A stretch of DNA of 64,000 nt from Rhodobacter sp. GTDB lineage: Bacteria; Pseudomonadota; Alphaproteobacteria; Rhodobacterales; Rhodobacteraceae. The position numbers and the translations under genes are program-made. The stretch lies in assembly GCA_020637555.1 (NCBI GenBank), contig JACKKF010000003.1:395160-459159 (forward strand), given 5' to 3'. The notes under the pieces were generated by a model. That model searched no databases and was not told the DNA's origin. It saw only the letters and a program-made list of their open reading frames with translations. Positions 35,313 to 43,761 of the stretch are shown here, piece by piece (position 1 is the stretch's first letter; every line of letters starts with the position of its first letter).

Positions 35313-36056
35313 TCAGGCCAGTTTCCTGGCCGACTCCGGCGTGATCTCGATTTCCTTGAGCATGAAACGGGTCGAGCCACCCAGCAGGATGAAGTTGGGC
35401 TCATCCGGGTTCAGCTTGGTCTTGTAGTCCTCGGTGGCGAACATCGTTTCGATGTCTTCCAGCGAGCGGAACCACAGCTCCTTGACCGCGTCGAATTGCG
35501 GCAGCTGCCCCTCGCCGGTGGTGCCGAACTGCTTTTGCGTCCCGGGGATGACGTAATGCTGCACATAGCGCGGGATGTAGGACATGATCTGCTGCGACGC
35601 GAGGACGATCCCGGCATGAATGGTCCGGTAGTGCTCGACGAATGCCTCGTGGCTGATATCCGGGCGGCGGCGCATGAACGAGAGCATCTTGTAGCCTTCG
35701 CGCGGGCCGTCGATGATCACGTTGGTATCGGCCTCCATGACGGTGCAACCCGTCGGGTCGATGAAGTTCGCCTCATCGGGGCGGACATGTTCCATATAGG
35801 CCGGGGTCTCGGCGAACAGGCGTTCCTTGTGGCCGTGATCCTCGCGCAGCCAGGTTTCCATGACGCCGTCGAATTGGGAAACCGGCACGCCGTAGGCCGG
35901 CGTGTCCAGCGTGTGGTTCTGGATATACCGCTCGGTGAAGTCCCAATACCCGGGCATCCCGGCGACGAGCGGCCCGTGACGCTCGCTCCAGTAGGTCTGG
36001 AACTCGGCGCGGCTCATGCCTTGTTTCGCCGTCGCGATGACAAAACGCTTTCTCAT
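35313..36056 (-). CDS. EthD-domain protein, tandem copy A
   Basis: 247 residues. FQTYWSERHGPLVAGMPGYW and FVEHYRTIHAGIVLASQQ are the two EthD halves, with RYVQHYVIPGTQKQ as in its sisters. ATG 36056 has SD GGAGGAAAG. Upstream in-frame codons to 36089 are not conserved. It follows an SDR in the aldolase operon. Confidence 0.85.
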   Translation of the reverse strand: MRKRFVIATAKQGMSRAEFQTYWSERHGPLVAGMPGYWDFTERYIQNHTLDTPAYGVPVSQFDGVMETWLREDHGHKERLFAETPAYMEHVRPDEANFIDPTGCTVMEADTNVIIDGPREGYKMLSFMRRRPDISHEAFVEHYRTIHAGIVLASQQIMSYIPRYVQHYVIPGTQKQFGTTGEGQLPQFDAVKELWFRSLEDIETMFATEDYKTKLNPDEPNFILLGGSTRFMLKEIEITPESARKLA

Positions 36057-36116
36057 TCTTTCCTCCGTGTCGCAGACCCGGCGCCGCAATCGCGCGCCGG
36101 GATGAGGGTCAAGAGA

Positions 36117-36845
36117 TCACTTGCTGGCGCCAGCGCGTCCACCATCGACGATCACCGTTTGACCGTTTAGGAACGTATTGCGCGGGCTGGCCATGGTCGA
36201 AACCATGTGCGCGACATCCGCGGGCTCGCCGATATGGCCGACGGCGATCTGCTTGGCCAGGGTCGGGATCACATTCGGATCGTCCCACAGATCCAGCGCC
36301 GGGGTGTTGATGACACCGGGCGCGATGGCGTTCACCAGGATCCCGTCGCCCCCCAGTTCCATCGACATCGACACGGTGAGCGACACCAGCGCGCCCTTCG
36401 ATGCCGCGTAATGGCCCAACCGGGCCGCACCCAGATAGGCCCGCGACGCGATGTTCACGATCCGACCGCCGCCGCCCTTTCGCATGATCGGCACCGCGAG
36501 CTTTGCGAACTCGAAGGGCGCAATCAGGTTGACCTCCATGATCTTGCGGAAGTCGTCGCCGCTCAGGTCATCAAAGCTGCCTGGCCAGAAGGCGCCAGCG
36601 TTGTTCACCAGAACGAACAGACCCTCGGCGCGGTCAAAAAGTGCGGCCCGATGCGCCGGATCGGTGACGTCCCCCGCGACAAAGTCGACGTTGTCGCCGA
36701 ACTCCCGGGCCGCTTCGGCCAGTGCTTCGTGGCGCATGTCCGACATGAGAACCCTGAAGCCATCGTCGACCAGGCGTCGGGTGATGCCCTTGCCCATGCC
36801 GCCGGCGGCGCCGGTGACGATGGCCAGTTGCTTTGTGTCCGTCAT
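36117..36845 (-). CDS. Short-chain dehydrogenase/reductase
   Basis: A 242-residue classical SDR with TGAAGGMGKG, NNAG and catalytic SRAYLGAARLGHYAASK (Tyr-x3-Lys). It probably oxidises a hydroxyl on a CoA-thioester or ring intermediate for the thiolase-like aldolase encoded just upstream (inference). SD GAGAGGG precedes the start. Confidence 0.9.
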   Translation of the reverse strand: MTDTKQLAIVTGAAGGMGKGITRRLVDDGFRVLMSDMRHEALAEAAREFGDNVDFVAGDVTDPAHRAALFDRAEGLFVLVNNAGAFWPGSFDDLSGDDFRKIMEVNLIAPFEFAKLAVPIMRKGGGGRIVNIASRAYLGAARLGHYAASKGALVSLTVSMSMELGGDGILVNAIAPGVINTPALDLWDDPNVIPTLAKQIAVGHIGEPADVAHMVSTMASPRNTFLNGQTVIVDGGRAGASK

Positions 36846-36867
36846 TGTTTGCCCTCTCTGTGCGGTT

Positions 36868-37998
36868 TCAGGAATCCGTCCGCGTCAGGATCTGCGTGAT
36901 GCAGGTCGATCCGGCCCCCAGCAGGTGACAGATGCCGACCTTGTCGTCGAAGTTCCGGAACCGGCGATTGGTTTCGATCAGCTGGAACACGCCGGTCGGG
37001 CCTGCGGGATGGCCACGCGCGATCAGGCCGCCGTCGGTCGAGACCTCAGGCAGGCCGAATTTCGCCCGGGATCCGGGGCCGAATGCGCCCTTTTCCAGCA
37101 AGGCCTCGGTCTCGCCCGGCTGGGTGAACCCGAAGAGCTCGCAATAGACCAGTTCCTCGACGGCAAAACCGTCATGGACCTGAACGATATCAACGTCCTT
37201 GGGCCCGACACCGGCCTTGTCCAGCGCGGCGGCGACGGTCGTTTTGCTGATTTCGGGCGGGCCGACGATGGCGCCTTCGATGATGTGGCGGTCACCGTAG
37301 ATCTCGGTCTGGAACTCGGACGAGGCGATCCGCGCCATCGGCCAGCGGGCGTTCTTCAGCCGCTTCAGGCCCTCGCGGGTGGCCAGGACCACGGCCGCCG
37401 CGCCATAGACCCAGGGGGTGATCATCATCGCCGTCATCGGCGGGGCGATCTCCTTGGATGCGAGGACCTCTTCGACCGTCACCTCGTGATCCGGGCGCCG
37501 GGCGGCAAAGGGAATATCACGGGCGTAGTTCCAGTTCTTGGCCGCGATCATCGCGAAATGCTCGGGCTTGGTGCCGATGTCGTGCATCCTGCGCTGGGCC
37601 CACATGGCAAACAGCGCGACCGGCGGCAGATAGCCCTGCGCGGCAATCGGGTTATCGGTGTTGGTGGGCACGTCGTAGCCGATCAGCAGCACCACGTCGG
37701 CGGTGCCTGCTTCCATCGCGTTGAGCGCCTCATGCGCGGCAGCCAGACCGCTGGCCGAGGCGTTCGACACCTGGACCACCGGAATGCCGGTCAGGCCAAA
37801 TTCCTTGCCCACCAGAACGGCGGCCGGCGAGGTTGGCATCACCGTCCCGGCATAGAGCGCGTCGATATCCTTGTAGGTGCATCCCGCATCCCGCATCGCG
37901 GCCAGACCGGCCTGCCGGGCGAGAACCCGGCCCGAGCCCAGCGGATGCTTGTTGCTGACCGGGACGGTTCCGCTTCCTGCGACAAAAATCTCACGCAC
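36868..37998 (-). CDS. Thiolase-fold protein lacking the nucleophilic cysteine (SCP2/Ltp2-like)
   Basis: A 376-residue thiolase-superfamily protein. Where active thiolases have N-A-C-x-S-G, this has NASASG with Ser81. The GHP histidine is kept (GGLIARGHPAGPTG, His330), but the C-terminal HNxGxG is changed to CHLLGAGS. Loss of the Cys together with a DUF35 partner is the hallmark of Ltp2-type retro-aldolases that cut a beta-hydroxy-acyl-CoA side chain. The start is GTG 37998 with GGAGG, and it overlaps the DUF35 gene by 8 bases. A structural or lipid-transfer role cannot be excluded. Confidence 0.85.
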   Translation of the reverse strand: MREIFVAGSGTVPVSNKHPLGSGRVLARQAGLAAMRDAGCTYKDIDALYAGTVMPTSPAAVLVGKEFGLTGIPVVQVSNASASGLAAAHEALNAMEAGTADVVLLIGYDVPTNTDNPIAAQGYLPPVALFAMWAQRRMHDIGTKPEHFAMIAAKNWNYARDIPFAARRPDHEVTVEEVLASKEIAPPMTAMMITPWVYGAAAVVLATREGLKRLKNARWPMARIASSEFQTEIYGDRHIIEGAIVGPPEISKTTVAAALDKAGVGPKDVDIVQVHDGFAVEELVYCELFGFTQPGETEALLEKGAFGPGSRAKFGLPEVSTDGGLIARGHPAGPTGVFQLIETNRRFRNFDDKVGICHLLGAGSTCITQILTRTDS

Positions 37999-38308
37999 GG
38001 CGGAACCTCCAGTCTGTGTCCCCTTCGCCGGTGATCTCGAGGACGTAGGGTGTATCGATGGCGTGCTCGCCGGGGGCGAGCGGGCACTGGATCATCACGC
38101 CGCCGGGCAGTTCGATCTGGCCGAAATGCGCCTTGCCGCCAAGGATGGTCCAGGAATAGAGCGTGCCCTCGGTCGGCAGTTCGCAGGGCTCCGTTTCCCG
38201 CAGCGATCCGTCAATCGTCAGCGGGCGCGGCGGAAAATACATCTCTCCGGTCTGCGGGTCGCGACTTCCCATCAGACATTTCTTTTCGTGATTGAGCTGG
38301 CTTTCCAT
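37991..38308 (-). CDS. DUF35 OB-fold protein, partner of the thiolase-like protein
   Basis: A 105-residue protein with GEMYFPPRPL and an OB-fold half (GTLYSWTILGGKAHFGQIELPGG split over two strands). The usual four-Cys zinc ribbon is degenerate: only isolated Cys residues remain (KKCLMG, TEPCEL). DUF35 proteins form heteromers with thiolase-like aldolases or hydratases and bind acyl-CoA. ATG 38308 was chosen; GTG 38317 is in frame. The gene order and overlap fit the ChsH2/Ltp2 type of pair. Confidence 0.82.
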   Translation of the reverse strand: MESQLNHEKKCLMGSRDPQTGEMYFPPRPLTIDGSLRETEPCELPTEGTLYSWTILGGKAHFGQIELPGGVMIQCPLAPGEHAIDTPYVLEITGEGDTDWRFRRA

Positions 38309-38320
38309 GATCTCCACCTT

Positions 38321-38560
38321 CTATGCCGCGATCCGGTCGGGATCGCGTGTCGCGACCTCGGATTGACTTGTCGGCTGATTCAAGAGGCCGCCCGCGCAGG
38401 TCGCCATGACGGCGCGCACACGGGAAGCAGGGCGGCAATAATTGTCGACTGTGGTATCGAAAACAGCCGCGGCAGCGTGCCGCGAACCCGGGCACGAAGG
38501 CGCCGAGTGACCCCCGGGAGATCCCGCCTCCGCACGTCCTTGGCCATTGAATTCGAGCAT
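38321..38560 (-). CDS. Possible small ORF (79 aa) ahead of the DUF35 gene
   Basis: A textbook SD (GGAGGA, 5-base spacing) precedes ATG 38560, and the frame stops 12 bases before the DUF35 start. The peptide (MLEFNGQGRAEAGSPGG...) has no motif I recognise and a composition like translated non-coding GC-rich DNA. It could be a leader, a novel small protein or a decayed gene. Confidence 0.35.
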   Translation of the reverse strand: MLEFNGQGRAEAGSPGGHSAPSCPGSRHAAAAVFDTTVDNYCRPASRVRAVMATCAGGLLNQPTSQSEVATRDPDRIAA

Positions 38561-38643
38561 TTATTCCTCCGCAAGCGCACGGGGTCTGGCAAATTTCGAT
38601 GTCCCGCGAGCTGCGCCCAGAATGCACCCATTAATTAAATAAT

Positions 38644-38678
38644 GCAATCTATTATATTGCGGGGCGGGCGCATGTCTG
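38644..38678 (-). promoter_or_regulatory. Candidate promoter of the DUF35/aldolase/EthD operon
   Basis: On the reverse strand CAGACA, 16 bases and a perfect TATAAT (38656-38651). The -10 lies within an inverted repeat GCAAT-N7-ATTGC (38644-38660), a possible operator. The flanking 38561-38777 holds no gene. Confidence 0.4.
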
Positions 38679-38777
38679 GCGGGCGCATTTTGCGGCAACG
38701 CAGCCGAAGGCGGGCCGCGTTCGGCGGCCAGACGTGTCTGTTACCGCGCGCGCAAGCGGCGGTCGGTTGCGGCCGCG

Positions 38778-39350
38778 TCAGTCCGCGCGGCCGGCCTTCA
38801 GGGTTCTGGACCACCACACGACGTCATCCAGCATCGTTTCGGCGGCAGTGCCCAGATAGGGGTAGTCGTCAAAGGACCCGTCGCGCAAAAGCGCGCGCAG
38901 TTCGAACAGCCCGATATGCACCGCACTGCGCACCGGGGCCATCTGCAATTCGACGGCGATCAGTCGCAGGTGCTCGACTGCGCGCGCGCCGCCGACACCG
39001 CCATAGGCGACACAGGCAGCCGGTTTGCGGGTCATCTCGGAATAGAGATAGTCGAGCGCGTTCTTCAGCGCCCCCGAGATGCTGTGATTGTATTCGGCAG
39101 TAATGAAGATGAAGCCGTCGAAGGCCTTCATGCGTTCGCTGAAAGCGACCGCAACAGGGTGTTCGGGCGGGGAATAGATCGGGGCGCGCTTTTCGGCGAA
39201 GAGCGGCAGGTCGAAGTCGCGCAGGTCGACGATCTCGAATTCGGCATCACGCCGCCGCGCAGCCATCTCCATGATCCAGTTCGCGGGCTTGTCAGCAAAA
39301 CGAGAGGGGCGGGTCGTGCCGATAACGATGGCGATCTTGGGCAAGGTCAT
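38778..39350 (-). CDS. NADPH-dependent FMN reductase (flavodoxin fold)
   Basis: A 190-residue flavoprotein with the FMN-phosphate loop GTTRPSRFADKPANW and EYNHSISGALKNALDYL, typical of NADPH:FMN/quinone reductases. It may recycle flavin or reduce quinones formed in aromatic breakdown. The start MTLPKIAIVIG at 39350 fits the first beta strand; ATG 39365 is an alternative. It is last in a reverse operon with GST, SDR and hydrolase genes. Confidence 0.88.
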   Translation of the reverse strand: MTLPKIAIVIGTTRPSRFADKPANWIMEMAARRRDAEFEIVDLRDFDLPLFAEKRAPIYSPPEHPVAVAFSERMKAFDGFIFITAEYNHSISGALKNALDYLYSEMTRKPAACVAYGGVGGARAVEHLRLIAVELQMAPVRSAVHIGLFELRALLRDGSFDDYPYLGTAAETMLDDVVWWSRTLKAGRAD

Positions 39351-39378
39351 GGGTCGTCCGTTCATGGGGTGGCAGCCT

Positions 39379-40137
39379 TCAATGGGTGAAGGGCAATGAG
39401 AAATGGTCACGCGCGATCCGGTCTCGATGCGCGATCAACGGGGTTGTATCGACGTCGAGCAACGGTGCCATGATGCGGCACATTGCCAGGTAACGATCCG
39501 GCATTTCGCACATCGCGGCGTCCATGGGCTGGATCAGGTTCGAGAAACTCATCCAGTAGAGGTCGACCGCCGTCAGCGTATCCCCGATCAGAAACCGACT
39601 GCCGCGTGCGTGCTGCGCCGCGAGTCGCCGCGTGAGACTGGTCAGGATCGTCTCGATGCGCATGATGGCATCCGGCACCGAAACCGGGCTGCCGTATTTG
39701 CGGCCCATCTTGGGGGCCACGTCACGCTGCTTGGCGACCTCGGCCAGGGTGACGTTGCGCAGGTTCCAGCCCAGCCCGTCCTCGCCCAGGATCTCTTGTG
39801 CCAGGCCCATCATCTCGATCCGCAGGTCCTGATCCCGGGGGATCAGCGCGGGTTCCGATGACAGGCGTTCGGCCAGAATCAGCTGTTCGGACCAGTGCGC
39901 CCTGGGGCGTTCGTCGTCATAGATCGCGACTGGCGCGTTGTCGTGCCCGGTCCATGCCTGCAATTCCGGGTTGTCCTGCCCGGCCATCTGGGCCACGCAG
40001 ACGAAGGGAATGCGCTTGACCTCGAACACCGCGCGCGCCGACAGCCCCCAGGGCGCCGGCACCCCGGGGCTGAGCACCAGCCTGAGGCCCGACGCGGCGC
40101 GGGCCTCGTCGATGGGGATGAACTTCAGCGCACTCAT
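39379..40137 (-). CDS. Glutathione S-transferase-like protein
   Basis: A 252-residue protein with a divergent N-terminal thioredoxin-like half (ARAVFEVKRIPFVCVAQM, NAPVAIYDDERP) and a helical C-terminal half (FLIGDTLTAVDLYWMSFSN) that gives the GST call. Its start overlaps the upstream GST stop by 4 bases (ATGA). Catabolic GSTs cleave ethers, open epoxides or dehalogenate. This member resembles neither LigE nor LigF closely by eye. Confidence 0.75.
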   Translation of the reverse strand: MSALKFIPIDEARAASGLRLVLSPGVPAPWGLSARAVFEVKRIPFVCVAQMAGQDNPELQAWTGHDNAPVAIYDDERPRAHWSEQLILAERLSSEPALIPRDQDLRIEMMGLAQEILGEDGLGWNLRNVTLAEVAKQRDVAPKMGRKYGSPVSVPDAIMRIETILTSLTRRLAAQHARGSRFLIGDTLTAVDLYWMSFSNLIQPMDAAMCEMPDRYLAMCRIMAPLLDVDTTPLIAHRDRIARDHFSLPFTH

Positions 40138-40817
40138 GCGGGTTTGGTTCCGAAGAGCAGGGCGCGTTGTTCGTCCGTCAGCGGGGCAGGGGGCTTGACC
40201 GTCACCGTTTCCAGAACCCGCCGGATTGCGGGACGGTTTTCCATCCGTTGGTACCAGCTTTGGACATTGGGGTATTCGTCCAGTTCGAGCGCGTGATGCG
40301 ACCGGAAAATCAGCCAGGTGAAGCAGGCGATATCGGCAATCGAGTAGTCGTCGGCGATGTAGTCGCGACCTTGCAGACGTGTGTCCAGGACCTTTGTCAG
40401 CCGGTTGATCTCGGTCGAGAAGCGGTTGATCGCGTAGGGCAGCTTGTCGGCCGCGTAATTCAGGAAATGCCCGGCCTGGCCAGCAATCGGTCCTTGACCC
40501 GAGACCTGCCAGAACACCCATTCCAGAACGGTTTTCCGGCCGCGCAGGTCGGTCGGCATCAGTTTGCCGTATTTCTCGGCGAGGTAGACCAGGATCGCGC
40601 CGGTTTCAAAAACCGAGATCGGCTCGCCACCATCGGCCGGGTCATGGTCGACAATCGCGGGGACCTTGTTGTTGGGGCTGATCTTGAGGAATTCGGGCGT
40701 GTATTGCTCGCCCTCCATGATGTTGACGGGGACGCGGTTGACCGCGATTCCCAGTTCCTCGATCGCGATGACAGCCTTCAGGACGTTCGGGCCGCCGTTT
40801 CCATAGAGGTCAATCAT
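40134..40817 (-). CDS. Glutathione S-transferase
   Basis: A 227-residue canonical GST (YfcG/Nu-like). The thioredoxin domain begins LYGNGGPNVLKAVIAIEELG, with the cis-Pro loop NNKVPAIVD and FETGAILVYLAEKYG for the glutathione gamma-glutamyl site. The C-terminal N-capping box is DYSIADIACFTW. It overlaps both neighbours, so it is part of a tightly coupled SDR-GST-GST unit. Confidence 0.92.
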   Translation of the reverse strand: MIDLYGNGGPNVLKAVIAIEELGIAVNRVPVNIMEGEQYTPEFLKISPNNKVPAIVDHDPADGGEPISVFETGAILVYLAEKYGKLMPTDLRGRKTVLEWVFWQVSGQGPIAGQAGHFLNYAADKLPYAINRFSTEINRLTKVLDTRLQGRDYIADDYSIADIACFTWLIFRSHHALELDEYPNVQSWYQRMENRPAIRRVLETVTVKPPAPLTDEQRALLFGTKPA

Positions 40818-41634
40818 TCTGGCTCCTCACCTCTTGTTCGACCGGCGCCCGGAAGCGCCGTGTGGTCATGTATCCTGCGGCCAGACCGCCATCGACATTG
40901 ATGACCGCGCCGTTCACATAGGCCGCGTCATCCGACATCAGATAGGCGCACATCGCACCCAGGTCGTCGGGTTCGGCCATCCGTTCCAGCGGGATCCGGT
41001 CCAGCAGGACGTTTTCCAGCAACTCTTTCGGCAGCCCGCGTGCCACCGGCGGCGTGTTGGTGATGCCCGGTGCGACCGAATTCACCCGAACGCCGCGCGG
41101 TCCCCATTCAACGGCGAGCGCCCTGGTCAGGCCGACAACGCCGGATTTCGCGGCGCAATACGCGATGCGGCCGGCGTGGGCCCCGTGCGCGTTGACCGAC
41201 GAGATGGTGATGATCGATCCGCCGCCGTTTTCGATCAGGCGAGCCCCGACGATCTGGCAGGTGTTGAAGCACCCGGTCAGCGAAATATCGAGGACGTTGG
41301 TCCAGTCTTGCCGTGGAAAGTCCTCGGCGGGGTGGGTCGCCGACGTGCCGGCCCCGGCAACGGCCCCGCTCAAGGGGCCAAAGATCTGCTCGGTTCGTGC
41401 GACGGCCGCGTCGAGGTCCGCCCTGCTGCGCACATCCGCGTGGGTATAATCCGCCTGGCCGCCCTTGGCCCGGATGTCGGCGACGGCCTCGGCGCCCATC
41501 TGGTCATTGATGTCGACGATCATGACCTTGCCGCCCGCCGCCGCGATCCGGCTGGCGGCCGCCCGCCCGATGCCCGAGGCACCGGCGGTGACCAGATAGA
41601 CCCGTCCGTCCAGAGATCCCGTGTGCTGTTCCAT
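40810..41634 (-). CDS. Short-chain dehydrogenase/reductase
   Basis: A 274-residue SDR: TAGASGIGRA dinucleotide loop, AGAGTS in place of the usual NNAG, and catalytic SSVNAHGAHAGRIAYCAAK. SD AAGGAG precedes ATG 41634; the long in-frame extension upstream is the shadow of the next gene. It overlaps the GST gene by 8 bases and may oxidise a benzylic or carbinol hydroxyl. Confidence 0.9.
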   Translation of the reverse strand: MEQHTGSLDGRVYLVTAGASGIGRAAASRIAAAGGKVMIVDINDQMGAEAVADIRAKGGQADYTHADVRSRADLDAAVARTEQIFGPLSGAVAGAGTSATHPAEDFPRQDWTNVLDISLTGCFNTCQIVGARLIENGGGSIITISSVNAHGAHAGRIAYCAAKSGVVGLTRALAVEWGPRGVRVNSVAPGITNTPPVARGLPKELLENVLLDRIPLERMAEPDDLGAMCAYLMSDDAAYVNGAVINVDGGLAAGYMTTRRFRAPVEQEVRSQND

Positions 41635-41645
41635 CTGGTTCTCCT

Positions 41646-42473
41646 TCACGACTCGGTCGGTGCGGCAAAAGGCTGGCTGGAGTTCGACGACAGGTCGCGC
41701 CCGTTCCAGCGGTTCATGAAGCCCGAGGTCAGGCCACCGTCGACAGGCAAGGTAATCCCGTTGACATAGGTCGCGGCCGACGACAGCAGGAACAGCGCCG
41801 CTGCGGCGATGTCCTCGGGCTGGCCCAGCCGATTGACCGGCGTGCGGTCGACCAGAACGTCGTCGATATAGTCGGCGGTCATGCCCTTGCGCAGCATGAC
41901 CGAATCGATCGGCCCGGGGGCCACGCAATTCGTGCGCACGCCCAGGGCGCCCCATTCGGTGGCCAATACGCGGGTCATTCCGACAACGGCGTGCTTTGAC
42001 GCACAGTAAACGGATCCGCGCGCATGCCCTGCGAGAGCGGCGGTCGAGCCGATCGTCACGATCGCGCCACGCCCCGCGCGGATCATTCGCCGCCCGGCGG
42101 ACTGGCAGGACTGGAAGGCCCCGGTCAGGTTCACGCCGATGACATCCGCCCACATCTGTTCCGTCATCTCGAGCGCCGGGGCCGGGCGCGAGAGCCCGGC
42201 GCAGGCGACCAGCCCGTAAAGCGGTCCATGGGCCGCCTCGAAGCGATCCAGTGCGGCTTCGGTCTGCGCCTCGTCCGTGACGTCGAACACCAGGGCCATC
42301 GCCGTGCCGCCTGCGGCTTCGATCATCGCAACGGTTTCGTCGGCCGCTTCGCGGTTGACATCGGCCACGCCGACGCGCGCGCCCTCGGCCGCGGCCATCA
42401 AGGCGGTGCCACGTCCCAGGTTCGACCCGGCACCCGTTACCAGGACGGCAAGGTCTGTCAGTCCATAGTTCAT
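41646..42473 (-). CDS. Short-chain dehydrogenase/reductase
   Basis: A 275-residue SDR with TGAGSNLGRG, VACAGLSRP and catalytic GSTAALAGHARGSVYCASK. Related to but distinct from the neighbouring SDR 11 bases downstream. The two may act on opposite stereoisomers or consecutive alcohols (inference). Confidence 0.9.
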   Translation of the reverse strand: MNYGLTDLAVLVTGAGSNLGRGTALMAAAEGARVGVADVNREAADETVAMIEAAGGTAMALVFDVTDEAQTEAALDRFEAAHGPLYGLVACAGLSRPAPALEMTEQMWADVIGVNLTGAFQSCQSAGRRMIRAGRGAIVTIGSTAALAGHARGSVYCASKHAVVGMTRVLATEWGALGVRTNCVAPGPIDSVMLRKGMTADYIDDVLVDRTPVNRLGQPEDIAAAALFLLSSAATYVNGITLPVDGGLTSGFMNRWNGRDLSSNSSQPFAAPTES

Positions 42474-42518
42474 TCGTGATCCCTCTCGTTCGAGCGTGGC
42501 TTCGGCGCCAGTTTCGGG

Positions 42519-43700
42519 TCAGCTCAGCAGCGACTTGCGCGTGCTCCAGTCGCGAACCGTGTCGATGCATTGCGCCAGAAGCTCAGGTTGTTTGGCGTAG
42601 TAATGGGTCGCGCCCCTGATCTCGACGAATTCCTTGTCGGGCGTGGCCAGCGCCTCGCGGATGATCCGGTTATGCGTTGCCGGAACGGCGTCATCGGCGG
42701 AGTTCTCGATCTGAAGCACCGGCGTCTTCCTGACCGCGGCCGCATTCAGCGCGCCCCTGGCCTGAGACAGGTCATAGGACCACTGCGACAGCCACGACCT
42801 GAGCGAGGTGTATCGGGCAAGCCCGGCAGGGGCCGCGTTGGCAATGCGCGGATCGCCGAGATAGGTCCAGTTCGGCTTGCGGTCATTGGGGTCGATGGTC
42901 GGGTCGATCCAGCGCGGATCGCACATCGTGCGATGCACGACGAAGGCACGCTCGACCTCGCCGGTGTTGCGGGTCTTCAGCGTCACCAGCATCTCTTGCG
43001 CCCAGGATGTGATCTTGCGATTGCGCGCGACCTGCGCGGCGCGGAACCGGGCGACGAATTCGGCATCGAACGGGGGCTGGTGCGGGCAGCCGGGGCTGTA
43101 GATGTCCAGTTCGGGGTCGCGATCATCGGGGTCGATCTCGTTGCGCACCGAAGGGTCGAGGAATTCGGTGAGGGTCTCGGCGCGGCTCAGATGTGCGGCG
43201 ATGAAGATCACGCCATCGGCGGGGATCAGGCCCGCCGAGGTCAGGTCGTAAGGGTCCCCGGCGGGTGTGTGGGTGATCGTCGGGGCCTCGGCCTGCGCCT
43301 GATAGAACAGCGACAGTGCGCCGCCACCGGACCAGCCGACCAGGACGACCTTGTTGTATCCCAGTGCCTCGCGGGCGTGGCGGATATAGGCCCCCATGTC
43401 GAAGACGACCTTCTCCATGATCAGCGCGCTGTCGTTCCTGGCATAGCGGCTGCCCGCACACAGCACATGCATGCCATTGGCCGCGAGCGCGGCAGGCATC
43501 GGCAATTGCTGAAGGGTCGAAGCCGGGTGCATGAAGATGAAAACCGTGTCCGAGGGCACGCCGCGGGGACGCAGCAGCTGGCCTTCGATCACCGTTTCAT
43601 TCTGACTGCCGGCGAAGCCATAGGTCTCGACCATGACCTTCGGCTCGACAAAGGAAACCTGCACGGGAATGCGATCCCATGCGACATTGATCGTGTTCAT
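42519..43700 (-). CDS. Alpha/beta hydrolase
   Basis: A 393-residue hydrolase with nucleophile elbow VGWSGGG, an acid in ENSADDAVP and a catalytic His in GATHYYAK. FIFMHPASTLQQLPMP is the oxyanion-hole region. It likely cleaves an ester, amide or C-C bond. It is longer than minimal hydrolases because of a large cap insertion (about residues 170-310). It precedes two SDR and two GST genes in a likely operon. Confidence 0.88.
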   Translation of the reverse strand: MNTINVAWDRIPVQVSFVEPKVMVETYGFAGSQNETVIEGQLLRPRGVPSDTVFIFMHPASTLQQLPMPAALAANGMHVLCAGSRYARNDSALIMEKVVFDMGAYIRHAREALGYNKVVLVGWSGGGALSLFYQAQAEAPTITHTPAGDPYDLTSAGLIPADGVIFIAAHLSRAETLTEFLDPSVRNEIDPDDRDPELDIYSPGCPHQPPFDAEFVARFRAAQVARNRKITSWAQEMLVTLKTRNTGEVERAFVVHRTMCDPRWIDPTIDPNDRKPNWTYLGDPRIANAAPAGLARYTSLRSWLSQWSYDLSQARGALNAAAVRKTPVLQIENSADDAVPATHNRIIREALATPDKEFVEIRGATHYYAKQPELLAQCIDTVRDWSTRKSLLS

Positions 43701-43730
43701 TGCGCCCCGCTTGCGTGGTTAGGGAAGAGC

Positions 43731-43754
43731 AGGGTCGGGCCGAAGCCCGACCCT
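43731..43754 (-). terminator. UUCG-capped hairpin after the VOC gene
   Basis: Arms AGGGTCGGGC / GCCCGACCCT are perfect over 10 bp. On the reverse strand the loop is TTCG closed by C-G, an extra-stable tetraloop. Only a weak pyrimidine run follows, so partial termination or mRNA end protection is likely. Confidence 0.55.
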
Positions 43755-43761
43755 GGCGTCA

